Both the position numbers and the translations under genes were made by a program. A stretch of 43,908 bases of DNA from Gammaproteobacteria bacterium (GTDB lineage: Bacteria > Pseudomonadota > Gammaproteobacteria > SZUA-152). The notes under the pieces were generated by a model. The model searched no databases. It saw only the letters and a program-made list of their open reading frames with translations, and was not told where the DNA came from. Shown one piece after another: positions 20,891 to 30,794 of this stretch (position 1 is its first letter; the number at the start of each line of letters is the position of its first letter). Location: NCBI GenBank assembly GCA_022627515.1, contig JAKEGK010000134.1:1-43908 (forward strand). Direction: 5' to 3'.

Positions 20891-21547
20891 ATGATAAAAA
20901 GAATCACTTCTTTCGGAGCGATCTTGGGGATAGTCTTAATGTCGCAATCTGCTCAGGCCGACCAGGTAATCGCAGGGGGGATGGACGTAAAAGAAGGCGA
21001 TCCCAACGCAGGGAAAACCAAATCGGAATTATGCCATGGCTGCCACGGTGTGGATGGCATGAGTATTGATCCCACGACCTTTCCAAATCTGGCTGGGCAA
21101 TATGCCGGATATATTTTCAAGCAGGTACAGGATTTCCAACTGGGTAACCGCCAGGATGACACGATGTCCGCGATGGCGGCGATGGTCACCAGCCTGGAAG
21201 ATCTGCGAGACATCGCGGTCTACTTTCAGTCGCAAAAGCAAATGAAAGGCAAGCCGGCCGATTCCGCTCTGGCCAAACAGGGTGCGGAAATTTTCAAAAA
21301 TGGTAATCCCTCAACCGGTGTTTACGGCTGCGTGAATTGCCACGGCGAGAATGGCAAGGGTAAGGGCCCCAGCAATTCCCTGTTTCCGGTGATTGGCGGG
21401 CAAACCAAAGCTTATCTGATCAAGCAGCTCAATGACCTTAAGAGCGGTAAACGCACCAATGACCCCGCGGGTATGATGTCGGATATCGCAAAGAAATTAT
21501 CCGATAAGGAAATTCAGGCGGTAGCGGAATATTTATCCGGCCTTTAA
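20891..21547 (+). CDS. Dihaem cytochrome c4-like protein
   Basis: 218 aa; signal peptide; two CxxCH motifs (CHGCH, CVNCH); symmetrical two-domain arrangement. Confidence 0.9.
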   Translation: MIKRITSFGAILGIVLMSQSAQADQVIAGGMDVKEGDPNAGKTKSELCHGCHGVDGMSIDPTTFPNLAGQYAGYIFKQVQDFQLGNRQDDTMSAMAAMVTSLEDLRDIAVYFQSQKQMKGKPADSALAKQGAEIFKNGNPSTGVYGCVNCHGENGKGKGPSNSLFPVIGGQTKAYLIKQLNDLKSGKRTNDPAGMMSDIAKKLSDKEIQAVAEYLSGL

Positions 21548-21573
21548 CGGGAACGAAACCGTTATTCCTCACA

Positions 21574-21602
21574 AAAAAATGCGCCCCTGCGGCGCATTTT
21601 TT
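21574..21602. terminator. Bidirectional intrinsic terminator
   Basis: AAAAAATGCGCC-CCTGC-GGCGCATTTTTT between convergent genes. Confidence 0.88.
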
Positions 21603-21644
21603 GTTTGCGGGACGCCTGCTGGCGTCTGCATGCAACTGTTGAGA

Positions 21645-22691
21645 TCAGGTTTTCGTAAAAGCGACGACGTGCTGAATGTCCATGCGAATATTGACCTTGT
21701 CGCCCACCATAAAATCTTCATGACTGGGAAACAGCGACAGGATTTCCGTGCCGGTATCAAGCCGCAAGGTATACATGATTTCCGCACCCTTGAATGCTTT
21801 CTGAGTGATTTTTCCCTTTAACGGTCCTTCCGGATCATAAACTACATCATCCGGGCGCAACAAAATCTCCACCGCGGATTTTTCCGGCCATTTGTACGCC
21901 CGGTCTGCGTTGACGATTCCAAATTCAGTCCGGATTTCGTTTGGCGTGATCATGACACCGTCAATGAAAACTCCCTGGCCGATAAAATCCGCGACAAACC
22001 GGTTCGCCGGCTCATGGTATAGATTGAACGGCGTGTCCCATTGTAGGATGCAGCCATCTTTCATTACGCCCACATGGTCCCCCAACGCAAACGCTTCATC
22101 CTGATCATGCGTGACCATAATGCCGGTAATACCACGATCTTTTAAAATATTGCGGACTTCGGTGCTCAACCGTTTACGCATATCCACGTCAAGATTGGAG
22201 AAGGGTTCATCTAGCAGGATTGCCTTGGGCCGCGGCGCCAACGCCCTGGCCAGCGCAATGCGCTGCTGTTGACCGCCCGATAACTCGTGGGGATAACGTT
22301 CTCCATACTCATTCATTCCCACGATGGATAACATTTCCCTGGCAAGCTGTTGTTGCTCTCTTTTACTGTTATTGCGCAAACCGAAGGAAATATTTTCCAG
22401 CACGGTCATGTGCGGGAACAAGGCGTAGTCCTGGAATACCATGCCCAAATGGCGTTTTTCCGGAACCAGGGTGTAACCAGGACGTGACACTTCCTGGTCG
22501 TTAATGCGTATCGTTCCACGGTAGACCGGTTCAAAACCGGCAATCGCGCGCAATATGGTGGTTTTACCGCAACCACTGGGTCCAAGCAGGCAGACCAGGC
22601 TGCCCTGATTAACGTGTAATGACAGATCTTTAACAATCGTCTGGTGACGATATTTGCACTCGATATTTCTAACTTCAATAAGTGCTTTCAT
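21645..22691 (-). CDS. ABC transporter ATP-binding protein (Fe3+/FbpC-like)
   Basis: 348 aa; Walker A GPSGCGKTT, signature LSGGQQQR, Walker B ILLDEPFSNLD, C-terminal TOBE-like region. Confidence 0.9.
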   Translation of the reverse strand: MKALIEVRNIECKYRHQTIVKDLSLHVNQGSLVCLLGPSGCGKTTILRAIAGFEPVYRGTIRINDQEVSRPGYTLVPEKRHLGMVFQDYALFPHMTVLENISFGLRNNSKREQQQLAREMLSIVGMNEYGERYPHELSGGQQQRIALARALAPRPKAILLDEPFSNLDVDMRKRLSTEVRNILKDRGITGIMVTHDQDEAFALGDHVGVMKDGCILQWDTPFNLYHEPANRFVADFIGQGVFIDGVMITPNEIRTEFGIVNADRAYKWPEKSAVEILLRPDDVVYDPEGPLKGKITQKAFKGAEIMYTLRLDTGTEILSLFPSHEDFMVGDKVNIRMDIQHVVAFTKT

Positions 22692-22758
22692 TATTCTGGA
22701 AGGCAGCCGTTATTAATGTGACGATTAAAATGCTGATGCCGGTTAATGTTAAATGGAT

Positions 22759-23670
22759 CTATCGCGAATAAAGTAAAAATTCCAGTAACGCTTTTTGCGA
22801 GTGCAGGCGATTTTCCGCTTCATCCCAGACCACGCTTTGTTCTCCATCAATAACGTCCGCGGCAACTTCCTCGCCACGATGCGCCGGCAGGCAATGCATA
22901 AACAGCGCATCCGCCTTTGCTGCCGCCATGATTTTCCGGTTAACCTGATAATTTTTAAATGCCGCTTCGCGCTGCTTTTGCTGCTGTTCCTGACCCATGC
23001 TTGACCAGACATCGGTCACGATAAGGTCGGCATCCCTGGCGGCTTCCATCGGATTGTTACACAAGGTGACGATATCGGGCTGGGCTTGCGACAGTACTTC
23101 CTGCAGCGGTTCATATCCTCTGGGGCTGGCAATGCGCAGTTTGAATTGCAGCTGCTGCGCGGCGTGGATATAGGAATGGCACATGTTATTGCCATCACCG
23201 AGCCAGGCCACGGTTTTACCCTGAATATCGCCCCGGTGTTCAACAAAAGTCTGAATGTCCGCCAATAATTGACATGGATGGTGCAAATCCGTCAACGCGT
23301 TAATCACGGGCACCAATGAATAGGACGCAAACCTTTCGAGCTTTTCATGCTCATAGGTGCGGATCATGATGATATCAACCATGCGGGACAGCACGCGTGC
23401 CGTGTCTTCGATCGGTTCACCGCGGCCCAGTTGTGTATCGCGCGGCGAGAGAAAAATGGCATGGCCGCCAAATTGCGCCATGCCGGCTTCGAACGACACG
23501 CGGGTGCGGGTGGATGATTTCTCAAATACCATCCCCAGCACCTTGTTCTTCAGCGGCTGATAGATTTCCCCGGCTCTTTGCTTGGCTTTCAGCTCGATGC
23601 CACGGTAAACCAGCTTTTGCAAATCATCACTGCTTAAATCAAATAAAGTCAGAAAATGCCGAATGGCCAT
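22759..23670 (-). CDS. argF: Ornithine carbamoyltransferase
   Basis: [55 protein letters not shown]; start taken at 23670. Confidence 0.96.
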   Translation of the reverse strand: MAIRHFLTLFDLSSDDLQKLVYRGIELKAKQRAGEIYQPLKNKVLGMVFEKSSTRTRVSFEAGMAQFGGHAIFLSPRDTQLGRGEPIEDTARVLSRMVDIIMIRTYEHEKLERFASYSLVPVINALTDLHHPCQLLADIQTFVEHRGDIQGKTVAWLGDGNNMCHSYIHAAQQLQFKLRIASPRGYEPLQEVLSQAQPDIVTLCNNPMEAARDADLIVTDVWSSMGQEQQQKQREAAFKNYQVNRKIMAAAKADALFMHCLPAHRGEEVAADVIDGEQSVVWDEAENRLHSQKALLEFLLYSR

Positions 23671-23689
23671 ATCGGTTACCCGTATTGAA

Positions 23690-24868
23690 TTATTTGGGAT
23701 TAAACCCGGAAACGAGTTCGCTGACCTTGGTGACAATCATATCGGCTTCATCGTCACTCAAAATCAATGGCGGCAACAGGCGGATCCGGTTTTCATTGGC
23801 GATATTAACCACGATGCCGATATCCAGCGCCCGTTGCGCCAGTTCCTTGCAGGGCGAATCCAGTTCCACGGCGATCAGCAGGCCCTTGCCCCGGATGTCC
23901 TTGACATGCGGATGCGATGAAAGGTTTTGTTTCAATCCTGTCAGGATACGATTACCAAGAAGCCTGGCGCGTTCCACCAGCCCGTTGTGCTCAATGGCTT
24001 CGATAACCGCCAGCGCCGTGCGGCATGCAAGCGGGTTGCCGCCAAATGTTGTGCCATGATTGCCGGGCTGAAATGTCCGGGCGGCTTCGCCTTTCGCGAG
24101 GCACGCGCCGATGGGAACGCCGTTTCCCAATGCTTTGGCAAGCGTCATGATGTCGGGCGTAAAATTGTAATGCTGAAACGCAAACCATTTTCCTGAGCGG
24201 CCCATGCCGGTCTGGATTTCGTCAAGTATCATCAACCAGCCGTATTCATTGCATATTTCCCGTATCGCTGGCAAATAGGTTTCATCGGGAATATTAATGC
24301 CGCTTTCACCCTGTAAAGGTTCAACCAGCACCGCGACAATATTTTTGTCATGGCTGGCAATGGTGTGCAATGCATCGACATTGTTATAAGGCGCCCGGGA
24401 AAAGCCGGTTACCAAAGGCTCAAAGCCGGCCTGCACCTTCCGGTTGCCGGTAGCCGAGAGTGTCGCCAGGGTTCTGCCATGAAAACTGTTCTCGGTAACA
24501 ATAATGGCAGGCTGTTTAATCCCTTTGTTATGGCCATGAAGACGCGCGATTTTAATGGCGGCTTCGTTGGCTTCAGCGCCGGAATTGGAAAAGAACACAT
24601 TATCCATTCCGGCCAGCGCCGTGAGCTTTTCAGCCAGCTGTTTTTGCAAATCGATCTCAAACAGGTTGGATGTGTGCAGCAAGCGTTTAGCCTGCCCGCA
24701 AATAGCCTCACTGATAGCCGGATGCGCATGACCTAGGCCGGTAACGGCAATGCCGCATAATGCATCCAGATATTTATTGCCTTTAGTGTCCCAAAGCCAG
24801 CAACCGCTGCCATGGGTGAAGGTAACGGGTAACGGAGAATAGGTTCTCATTAATTTATTATTTGCCAT
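23690..24868 (-). CDS. argD: Acetylornithine aminotransferase
   Basis: 392 aa class III aminotransferase; [57 protein letters not shown]; adjacent to argF. Confidence 0.95.
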   Translation of the reverse strand: MANNKLMRTYSPLPVTFTHGSGCWLWDTKGNKYLDALCGIAVTGLGHAHPAISEAICGQAKRLLHTSNLFEIDLQKQLAEKLTALAGMDNVFFSNSGAEANEAAIKIARLHGHNKGIKQPAIIVTENSFHGRTLATLSATGNRKVQAGFEPLVTGFSRAPYNNVDALHTIASHDKNIVAVLVEPLQGESGINIPDETYLPAIREICNEYGWLMILDEIQTGMGRSGKWFAFQHYNFTPDIMTLAKALGNGVPIGACLAKGEAARTFQPGNHGTTFGGNPLACRTALAVIEAIEHNGLVERARLLGNRILTGLKQNLSSHPHVKDIRGKGLLIAVELDSPCKELAQRALDIGIVVNIANENRIRLLPPLILSDDEADMIVTKVSELVSGFNPK

Positions 24869-24895
24869 TGATTCGATTGCGCCTTAAAAACAAAA

Positions 24896-24919
24896 CGGCA
24901 GTCTCGCCAGAGACTGCCG
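24896..24919 (-). terminator. Intrinsic terminator (minus strand)
   Basis: CGGCAGTCTC-GCCA-GAGACTGCCG; minus strand continues TTTTGTTTTT. Confidence 0.65.
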
Positions 24920-25022
24920 AAACTAAAAGTGTAAAGTAATAAAGTAATATAGTATCGGTAAAAACCGCCGTGGGCAAATAAACGCCGTTATTTACCCCGC
25001 GGGATTTCCCTCTCCATAAACA

Positions 25023-25047
25023 CAAACCCGGCCTTCCGCCGGGTTTG
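25023..25047 (-). terminator. Hairpin terminator downstream of the PuuD-like gene
   Basis: CAAACCCGGC-CTTCC-GCCGGGTTTG, minus strand continues TGTTTATGG; weak T-tract. Confidence 0.55.
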
Positions 25048-25075
25048 AAGCGATAACCTGACCAGCAGGCAGCGG

Positions 25076-25564
25076 CTAGAATACGCCGTGTGAATGACTG
25101 GCCATAAAAAACAACATCGGAATGGACAGCATGGTGTTGGTCCGTGACGCCAAAAGCGCGACGCGTTTGGCTTTGGCAATATCGTCGGCGCTAGCCTGGA
25201 CAATGCCCAGCACTTTTTTCTGGTTGGGCCAAATCAATACCCAGACATTGAACAACATGATCGTGCCCAGCCAGGCGCCCATCCCGATATTTTCAAATCC
25301 GTCCTGAAACGTGAATGCCGCGACGAAATTCTTGTTTAACAGGCCGGCGCCCGCGATCCAGGTTACCACCGCCGCCCAGCGGAACCAGAGTAGCGCGCGT
25401 GGCGCAACATATTTACCGATTGCCGCGGGTCCGGGGCCTTCTTTGTCCGCAGCGGCCGCTGCTATCGCAGGGACCTGAACAAAATTGAAGTAATAGAGCA
25501 ATCCAATCCAGACAATGCCGGCGAGGAAATGCAGCCAACGCTCGAAAAAAACTAACTCCGTCAT
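25076..25564 (-). CDS. PuuD-like (urate hydroxylase membrane-domain-like) integral membrane protein
   Basis: 162 aa; RWLHFLAGIVWIGLLYYFNFVQVPA, RALLWFRWAAVVTWIAGAGLL, WVLIWPNQKKVLGI. Confidence 0.75.
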   Translation of the reverse strand: MTELVFFERWLHFLAGIVWIGLLYYFNFVQVPAIAAAAADKEGPGPAAIGKYVAPRALLWFRWAAVVTWIAGAGLLNKNFVAAFTFQDGFENIGMGAWLGTIMLFNVWVLIWPNQKKVLGIVQASADDIAKAKRVALLASRTNTMLSIPMLFFMASHSHGVF

Positions 25565-25652
25565 GATCTTTACCCTTTGGTTTGTGTTGTTAGGGAAAAC
25601 TGTTAAATAAACGCCAAGTAAAATCTTCCTGAGATTACCGGATTCGTTCGGC

Positions 25653-25739
25653 TTAGAGAGCGCTGACGATAAACGCTAGCACCAGCGTAAGAACAAACCC
25701 GGAGATGATTGTGCCAAGAATTGAATCGAGTGGGTTCAT
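25653..25739 (-). CDS. Putative 28-aa single-TM microprotein MNPLDSILGTIISGFVLTLVLAFIVSAL
   Basis: Short ORF with AAGGAA RBS-like sequence upstream of ATG, hydrophobic helix, placed 88 bp upstream of and co-oriented with the PuuD-like gene; absent from supplied ORF track because of length. Confidence 0.55.
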   Translation of the reverse strand: MNPLDSILGTIISGFVLTLVLAFIVSAL

Positions 25740-25908
25740 ATGTCGTGTTCCTTGTTTTTATTACAGTAAGGTTCCAAATGTTACCGTGGTTTAAAGATGA
25801 TTAATTTATATTCAAAAAGGTTGAGCTAAACAGTCGGGGAAAGCCTAGAGCAATGATCTTGATAATGCAATATGATAGTAGGGATATTTCTAAGTTTACA
25901 GGCTTGTC

Positions 25909-27471
25909 ATGCAGAATCCATTCATGTCGCCCATTGCATTGAGCATATTTGCCAGCCGTGTTGAAGCCGTGTGCGATGAAATGGGCGCCGTGCTGCAACG
26001 CACTGCGTTCTCCCCTAACATCAAGGACCGGCTGGATTACTCTTGCGCCATTTTTGACGCGCAAGGCGAGCTGTGCGCACAAGCGGCGCATATACCCGTG
26101 CACATTGGCAGCATGGCGTATGCGATGCGTAATATTGTCAGTCAATTGGACTGGCGAACGGGTGACATGTTGATACTCAATGATCCGTATATGGGCGGCA
26201 CACATTTGCCGGACGTGACAGTTATTGCGCCCTTGTATGTGGCGGACCGGTTGATGGCATTCGTTGCCAACCGCGCGCATCACGCGGATATTGGCTCAGA
26301 AACACCGGGTTCCATGCCGATCTCACGCACTCTGGATGAAGAGGGCCTGCTGATTCCTCCCACCTTCCTTATGCGCGATTCAAAAATTCTGCCCGATGTG
26401 ATGGACCGGTTGGTGGGCCAAACCAGTGTGCCGGAACAGAGTTATGGCGATTTTGCGGCGCAGATCAGCGCCAACAAAACCGGCTTGTTGCGCCTTAGCC
26501 TCCTGGTTACGGAAATGGGGCCGGACACCTTTAACGCTGCTGTCACTGAGCTTAACGATTACGCGGAGCGTTTGGCCGCCGCTGCGCTGCTGCAAATTCC
26601 CGACGGTGATTACGAATTCACGGACGTCATGGACAGTGATGGTGTGGGCAATGCAGATATACCGATCAAGGTCAATTTACACATCAAAAATCAAAAAGCA
26701 ACGGTTGATTTCAGCGGCAGCGCCGGTCAAACCGCCGGCAATATTAATTGTCCCCTGCCGGTTACGGCGGCGGCTGTTTATTACGTGTTTTCCTGTCTGA
26801 TGCCACCCTATACGCCGGCATGTCAAGGCCGGTTTCGTAATATCAAAATCCTGGCTCCAGCTGCAAGCCTGGTTAATGCCAGGCGCCCGGCGGCAGTTGC
26901 CGCAGGGAACGTCGAAACCAGCACACGCATTGTTGACGTGGTACTGGGCGCCCTGGCGCAGGCCATTCCCGGGCAAATCCCGGCGGCGAGTCATGGCAGT
27001 ATGAACAACATCGCCATGGGAGCGCGCTATTCGACCGCGGGTGTTACCCGGCAATGGGATTATTATGAAACCATCGGCGGCGGCATGGGCGCGGGTCCGG
27101 CCGCGCATGGCATTGATGCCGTGCAAACCCACATGACCAATACCCGTAATACGCCTGTCGAAGTATTGGAAAGCCTGTATCCGTTACGCGTCCGCCGTTA
27201 TGGATTGCGCGAAGGTTCGGGCGGAGCGGGGCGGCATCACGGTGGCGCTGGGATTATCCGGGAATTTGAGTTTCTGGAACCGGCAACACTGACTTTGCTG
27301 ACAGAACGCCGCCGGCATCAACCCTGGGGATTAAACGGCGGTGCTTGCGGTAAAGCGGGAATTAATCAATTAAACGGGCGGCGGCTTGAAGCCAAACAAA
27401 GTTTATCCGTTAAACCCGGCGACCGTCTGACGATTGAAACCGCGGGTGGCGGCGGGTGGGGTTCAAAATAA
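25909..27471 (+). CDS. Hydantoinase B/oxoprolinase (HyuB) family protein
   Basis: 520 aa; VCDEMGAVLQRTAFSPNIKDRLDYSCAIFDAQGEL, LNDPYMGGTHLPDVTVIAPL, NRAHHADIGSETPGSMP, GGGGWGSK. Confidence 0.93.
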   Translation: MQNPFMSPIALSIFASRVEAVCDEMGAVLQRTAFSPNIKDRLDYSCAIFDAQGELCAQAAHIPVHIGSMAYAMRNIVSQLDWRTGDMLILNDPYMGGTHLPDVTVIAPLYVADRLMAFVANRAHHADIGSETPGSMPISRTLDEEGLLIPPTFLMRDSKILPDVMDRLVGQTSVPEQSYGDFAAQISANKTGLLRLSLLVTEMGPDTFNAAVTELNDYAERLAAAALLQIPDGDYEFTDVMDSDGVGNADIPIKVNLHIKNQKATVDFSGSAGQTAGNINCPLPVTAAAVYYVFSCLMPPYTPACQGRFRNIKILAPAASLVNARRPAAVAAGNVETSTRIVDVVLGALAQAIPGQIPAASHGSMNNIAMGARYSTAGVTRQWDYYETIGGGMGAGPAAHGIDAVQTHMTNTRNTPVEVLESLYPLRVRRYGLREGSGGAGRHHGGAGIIREFEFLEPATLTLLTERRRHQPWGLNGGACGKAGINQLNGRRLEAKQSLSVKPGDRLTIETAGGGGWGSK

Positions 27472-27529
27472 CGCGAAATAAAAATTGACTGTGAATCCGC
27501 CGAAGAACCGGTGCGCTACACCAGGCAGG

Positions 27530-27602
27530 ATCAGCGAGTCTTCGGGCGCCCTTTCTTTTGGTTCGTTTTCTTTGGGCGCGCAAAGAAAATGAACTCGCGC
27601 CT
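27530..27602. repeat. Nested inverted-repeat intergenic element (candidate dispersed repeat)
   Basis: GTTCgTTTTCTTTG-GGCGCG-CAAAGAAAAtGAAC (27561-27594) inside GCGAGT/ACTCGC arms (27534-27539, 27593-27598). Confidence 0.6.
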
Positions 27603-27703
27603 TATTCATCAAGGATCAAAAAGTATTGTAACCTGAACTGGCGCGAAACATTCCTTTGCTTTAATGAGCGAAATTATTATTTTTAATAAAGAGACCAACA
27701 AAT

Positions 27704-29476
27704 ATGTGCGGCATTTGCGGCGAATTGCGGTTCGATAAACAACCCGCTTCTCTTGAAACGGTGCATCGCATGATGGACAAGCTGACTCGGCGCGGACCGG
27801 ATAGCGGGGGTGACTACAGTAATGGCGTGCTGGCATTCGGGCACCGCAGGCTTTCCATTATTGATTTGTCCAGTCGCGCTAATCAGCCGATGACCGATAA
27901 GGAACTCGGCTTGAGTATTGTGTTTAACGGGACGATTTACAATTATCCTCAGTTGCGCAATGAATTGATTAAAAAAGGCTACACATTTTTTTCCCACGGA
28001 GATACGGAAGTCATTATCAAGGCGTTCGCGGAATGGGGAGATCGCTGCGTGGAGCGGCTGCACGGCATGTTTGCGTTCGCCATCTGGGAAAGCAAGAAAC
28101 AAATCCTGTTTCTGGCGCGCGACCGTCTGGGTATCAAGCCGCTTTATTATAGTCAGACTCAAAACCAGTTCCGTTTTGCGTCCAATACCCAGGCCTTGCT
28201 GGCGGCCGGCAGCGTGGACACTTCCATCGATGCGGTGGCCTTGCATCATCAATTCACCCTGCATGCGGTGATTCCCGCGCCGCGCACTATTTTCAACGGC
28301 ATTCGCAAACTGCCGCCGGGCTGCACCATGACCGTAAAGCCGGACGGTTCAGTCAGCAGCAAAACTTATTGGGAGCTGCGTTCCTGCCGGCCGGCGCAGG
28401 CCAAAACCGAGCAGGAGTGGATTGACGCCATTCACGAAAAACTCAGACAGGCGGTTGAAAAACGCAAAGTGATCGCTGATGTGCCGGTCGGTGTGTTGTT
28501 GTCCGGGGGGCTGGATTCCAGTTTGCTGGTGGGATTGTTAGTGGAAGCGGGAGTCAGTGACCTGCGGACATTTTCCATTGGTTTTGAAGATATCGGCGCC
28601 GAGAAAGGCAGCGAGTTTGAATATTCCGATCCGGTGGCTGAAAAGTTCAAAACACTGCACCACAAGATTCATATCCCAAACAGCGAGGTATTAAAGCGTT
28701 TGCCCGAAGCGGTGCAAAACATGGCGGAGCCCATGTTTGGCCAGGACGCTGTGGCGTTTTATTTGTTGTCGGAACAGGTTTCGAAGCACATCAAGGTTGT
28801 GCAAAGCGGGCAGGGCGCGGATGAGGTGTTTGGCGGTTATTTCTGGTATCCGTTGATGGACCAGGCCACTGGCAGCGATCTGGAGCGTTTTTCGCAATAT
28901 TATTTCGATCGTGACCATGATGAATTTCTGGAAATGGTGAGCGCCCGCTATCGGGGGGAGGATCATACATCTCAATATATCGCGCAGCGCTTTGCCACCA
29001 TAAGAGGCGATGAGTTCATGGACCGCGTGTTTAACTTGGATGTGACCACCCTGATTGTGGATGACCCGGTCAAGCGCGTCGACAATATGACCATGGCCTG
29101 GGGTCTGGAAGCCAGAGTGCCTTTTCTGGACCACGAGCTGGTCGAACTGGCGGCTCAAATGCCGCCGGAGCTGAAACTCAAGGAGAACGGCAAATATGTC
29201 TTGAAGAAAATCGCCCGCGGCCTGTTGCCGGATGCCGTCATTGACCGGCCTAAAGGTTATTTCCCTATGCCGGCGCTGAAATACGTGCGGGGTGAATTTT
29301 ACGACCTGATGCGGGACATTTTGAATTCCGCCACCTGCCGCCAGCGCGGCCTATACAACCGCGCTTATGTCGACAAGCTCCTGGCAGCCCCCGAAGCGCA
29401 TTTTACGCGCATCCAGGGCAGCAAGTTGTGGCATCTATCCCTCCTGGAATATTGGCTGCAGCTCAACTTGCCCTAA
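27704..29476 (+). CDS. Asparagine synthase-like glutamine amidotransferase, probably N-acetylglutaminylglutamine amidotransferase
   Basis: 590 aa; MCGICGELRF, RRGPDSGG, LLSGGLDSSLLVGLL, EPMFGQDAVAFYLLSEQVSKHIKVVQSGQGADEVFGGYFWYP. Confidence 0.88.
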   Translation: MCGICGELRFDKQPASLETVHRMMDKLTRRGPDSGGDYSNGVLAFGHRRLSIIDLSSRANQPMTDKELGLSIVFNGTIYNYPQLRNELIKKGYTFFSHGDTEVIIKAFAEWGDRCVERLHGMFAFAIWESKKQILFLARDRLGIKPLYYSQTQNQFRFASNTQALLAAGSVDTSIDAVALHHQFTLHAVIPAPRTIFNGIRKLPPGCTMTVKPDGSVSSKTYWELRSCRPAQAKTEQEWIDAIHEKLRQAVEKRKVIADVPVGVLLSGGLDSSLLVGLLVEAGVSDLRTFSIGFEDIGAEKGSEFEYSDPVAEKFKTLHHKIHIPNSEVLKRLPEAVQNMAEPMFGQDAVAFYLLSEQVSKHIKVVQSGQGADEVFGGYFWYPLMDQATGSDLERFSQYYFDRDHDEFLEMVSARYRGEDHTSQYIAQRFATIRGDEFMDRVFNLDVTTLIVDDPVKRVDNMTMAWGLEARVPFLDHELVELAAQMPPELKLKENGKYVLKKIARGLLPDAVIDRPKGYFPMPALKYVRGEFYDLMRDILNSATCRQRGLYNRAYVDKLLAAPEAHFTRIQGSKLWHLSLLEYWLQLNLP

Positions 29477-29589
29477 CATTAGGATAAATCTGACTTGTTT
29501 ACTTGGTTATTTTTGGTAGACTAGTTCGCTATTCAACGTTAGTCGTATGGTTATACCAATATAACCGCATGAAAAGAGGTTAAGTATCA

Positions 29590-29910
29590 ATGGACGTCCT
29601 GGAACGAATTCATCAGCAAGTAACCGAGAACCCCGTGGTTCTGTACATGAAAGGAACACCCAGTATCCCGCAATGCGGATTCTCGAGCCGAGCGGCGGAA
29701 GCCCTGAAAGCTTGTGGTCAGGAATTCACCTATGTGAATGTGCTGGCGGATCCGGAAATCTTTGAAAATCTGCCGCGCTACGCCGATTGGCCTACATTTC
29801 CACAGTTATACATTAATGGCGAATTGATTGGCGGTTGTGATATCACCCTGGAATTATACCAGCGCGGCGAACTGAAAAAGATGGTATCGGATGCGGTTGC
29901 CGGCGCCTGA
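29590..29910 (+). CDS. grxD: Monothiol glutaredoxin (CGFS type)
   Basis: 106 aa; VVLYMKGTPSIPQCGFSSRA, WPTFPQLYINGELIGGCDI. Confidence 0.97.
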   Translation: MDVLERIHQQVTENPVVLYMKGTPSIPQCGFSSRAAEALKACGQEFTYVNVLADPEIFENLPRYADWPTFPQLYINGELIGGCDITLELYQRGELKKMVSDAVAGA

Positions 29911-30100
29911 TAGTCATAAAACGATTAATTATGTGCTTTAAACCAGTGGTTTTAACGAACCGGTGGTCGAAATCACTACAGTTTGCAATCACAATCAATC
30001 ACAGCTGCTGACGATCAAAGCCGCTGTTGATCAAAGCAGTTAACAGCGTTTGGCTTAACTGTTAAAAAGTTTTACAACCCTCCCTCAGCAATAGGTTGTC

Positions 30101-30133
30101 AGGCTGTCCAGATGGACAGCCTTCATTTTTTTA
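30101..30133 (+). terminator. Intrinsic terminator downstream of grxD
   Basis: AGGCTGTCC-AGAT-GGACAGCCT followed by TCATTTTTTT. Confidence 0.85.
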
Positions 30134-30784
30134 TAATGGTTGTTCGAGGCATCCAGGGAACGCTTCTCCCCACATATTCACGATCTTACAGAACAACTGC
30201 GCGGTTTTTTCCGCATCATATTTTGCGGAGTGCGCGTGGTCATTATTCCATTCAATACCCGCGGCGATCATGGCCCGCGCCAGCACGGTCTGGCCAAACG
30301 CCAGGCCCGCCAAAGTCACGGTGTCAAACGTGCTGAACTGGTGGAACGGATTGCGTTTTATGCCGGAGCGCTGGACTGCCGCGTTTAAAAACGCCAGATC
30401 AAACGCCGGATTGTGGCCTACCAATATGGCGCGCGTGCAGGCTTGTTCATTTACCGCCGCGCGGATGGGTTCAAAAATGGTTTTTAGCGCGTCAAATTCG
30501 GACACGGCAAAGCGGAACGGATGATGCGGATCGATGCCATTAAATGCCAGTGAGGTTTTATCAAGATTCGCGCCGGGGAATGGCTGGATATGCGTAGAAT
30601 AGGTTTCACCGACGGTGAGCCGCCTTTCCTCGTTGAATACAACCGTAACCGCGGCGATTTCCAGCAACGCATCTGTTTTCGCATTAAATCCGGCGGTTTC
30701 CACATCGACCACGACAGGTAGAAAACCGCGGAACCGGTTCGACATGAGTTTGGCTGCTGCTGTAAGTTTGTTTGTCATGCGCAA
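30131..30784 (-). CDS. rnt: Ribonuclease T
   Basis: 217 aa DEDD exonuclease; PVVVDVETAGFNAKTDALLEIAAV, HNPAFDLAFLNAA, HSAKYDAEKTAQLF. Confidence 0.95.
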   Translation of the reverse strand: MRMTNKLTAAAKLMSNRFRGFLPVVVDVETAGFNAKTDALLEIAAVTVVFNEERRLTVGETYSTHIQPFPGANLDKTSLAFNGIDPHHPFRFAVSEFDALKTIFEPIRAAVNEQACTRAILVGHNPAFDLAFLNAAVQRSGIKRNPFHQFSTFDTVTLAGLAFGQTVLARAMIAAGIEWNNDHAHSAKYDAEKTAQLFCKIVNMWGEAFPGCLEQPL

Positions 30785-30794
30785 TGATTGCCGC

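Noticed and set aside
23397-24059. 220-aa plus-strand ORF over argF/argD
   Set aside because: Antisense to two conserved genes; no domain recognised.
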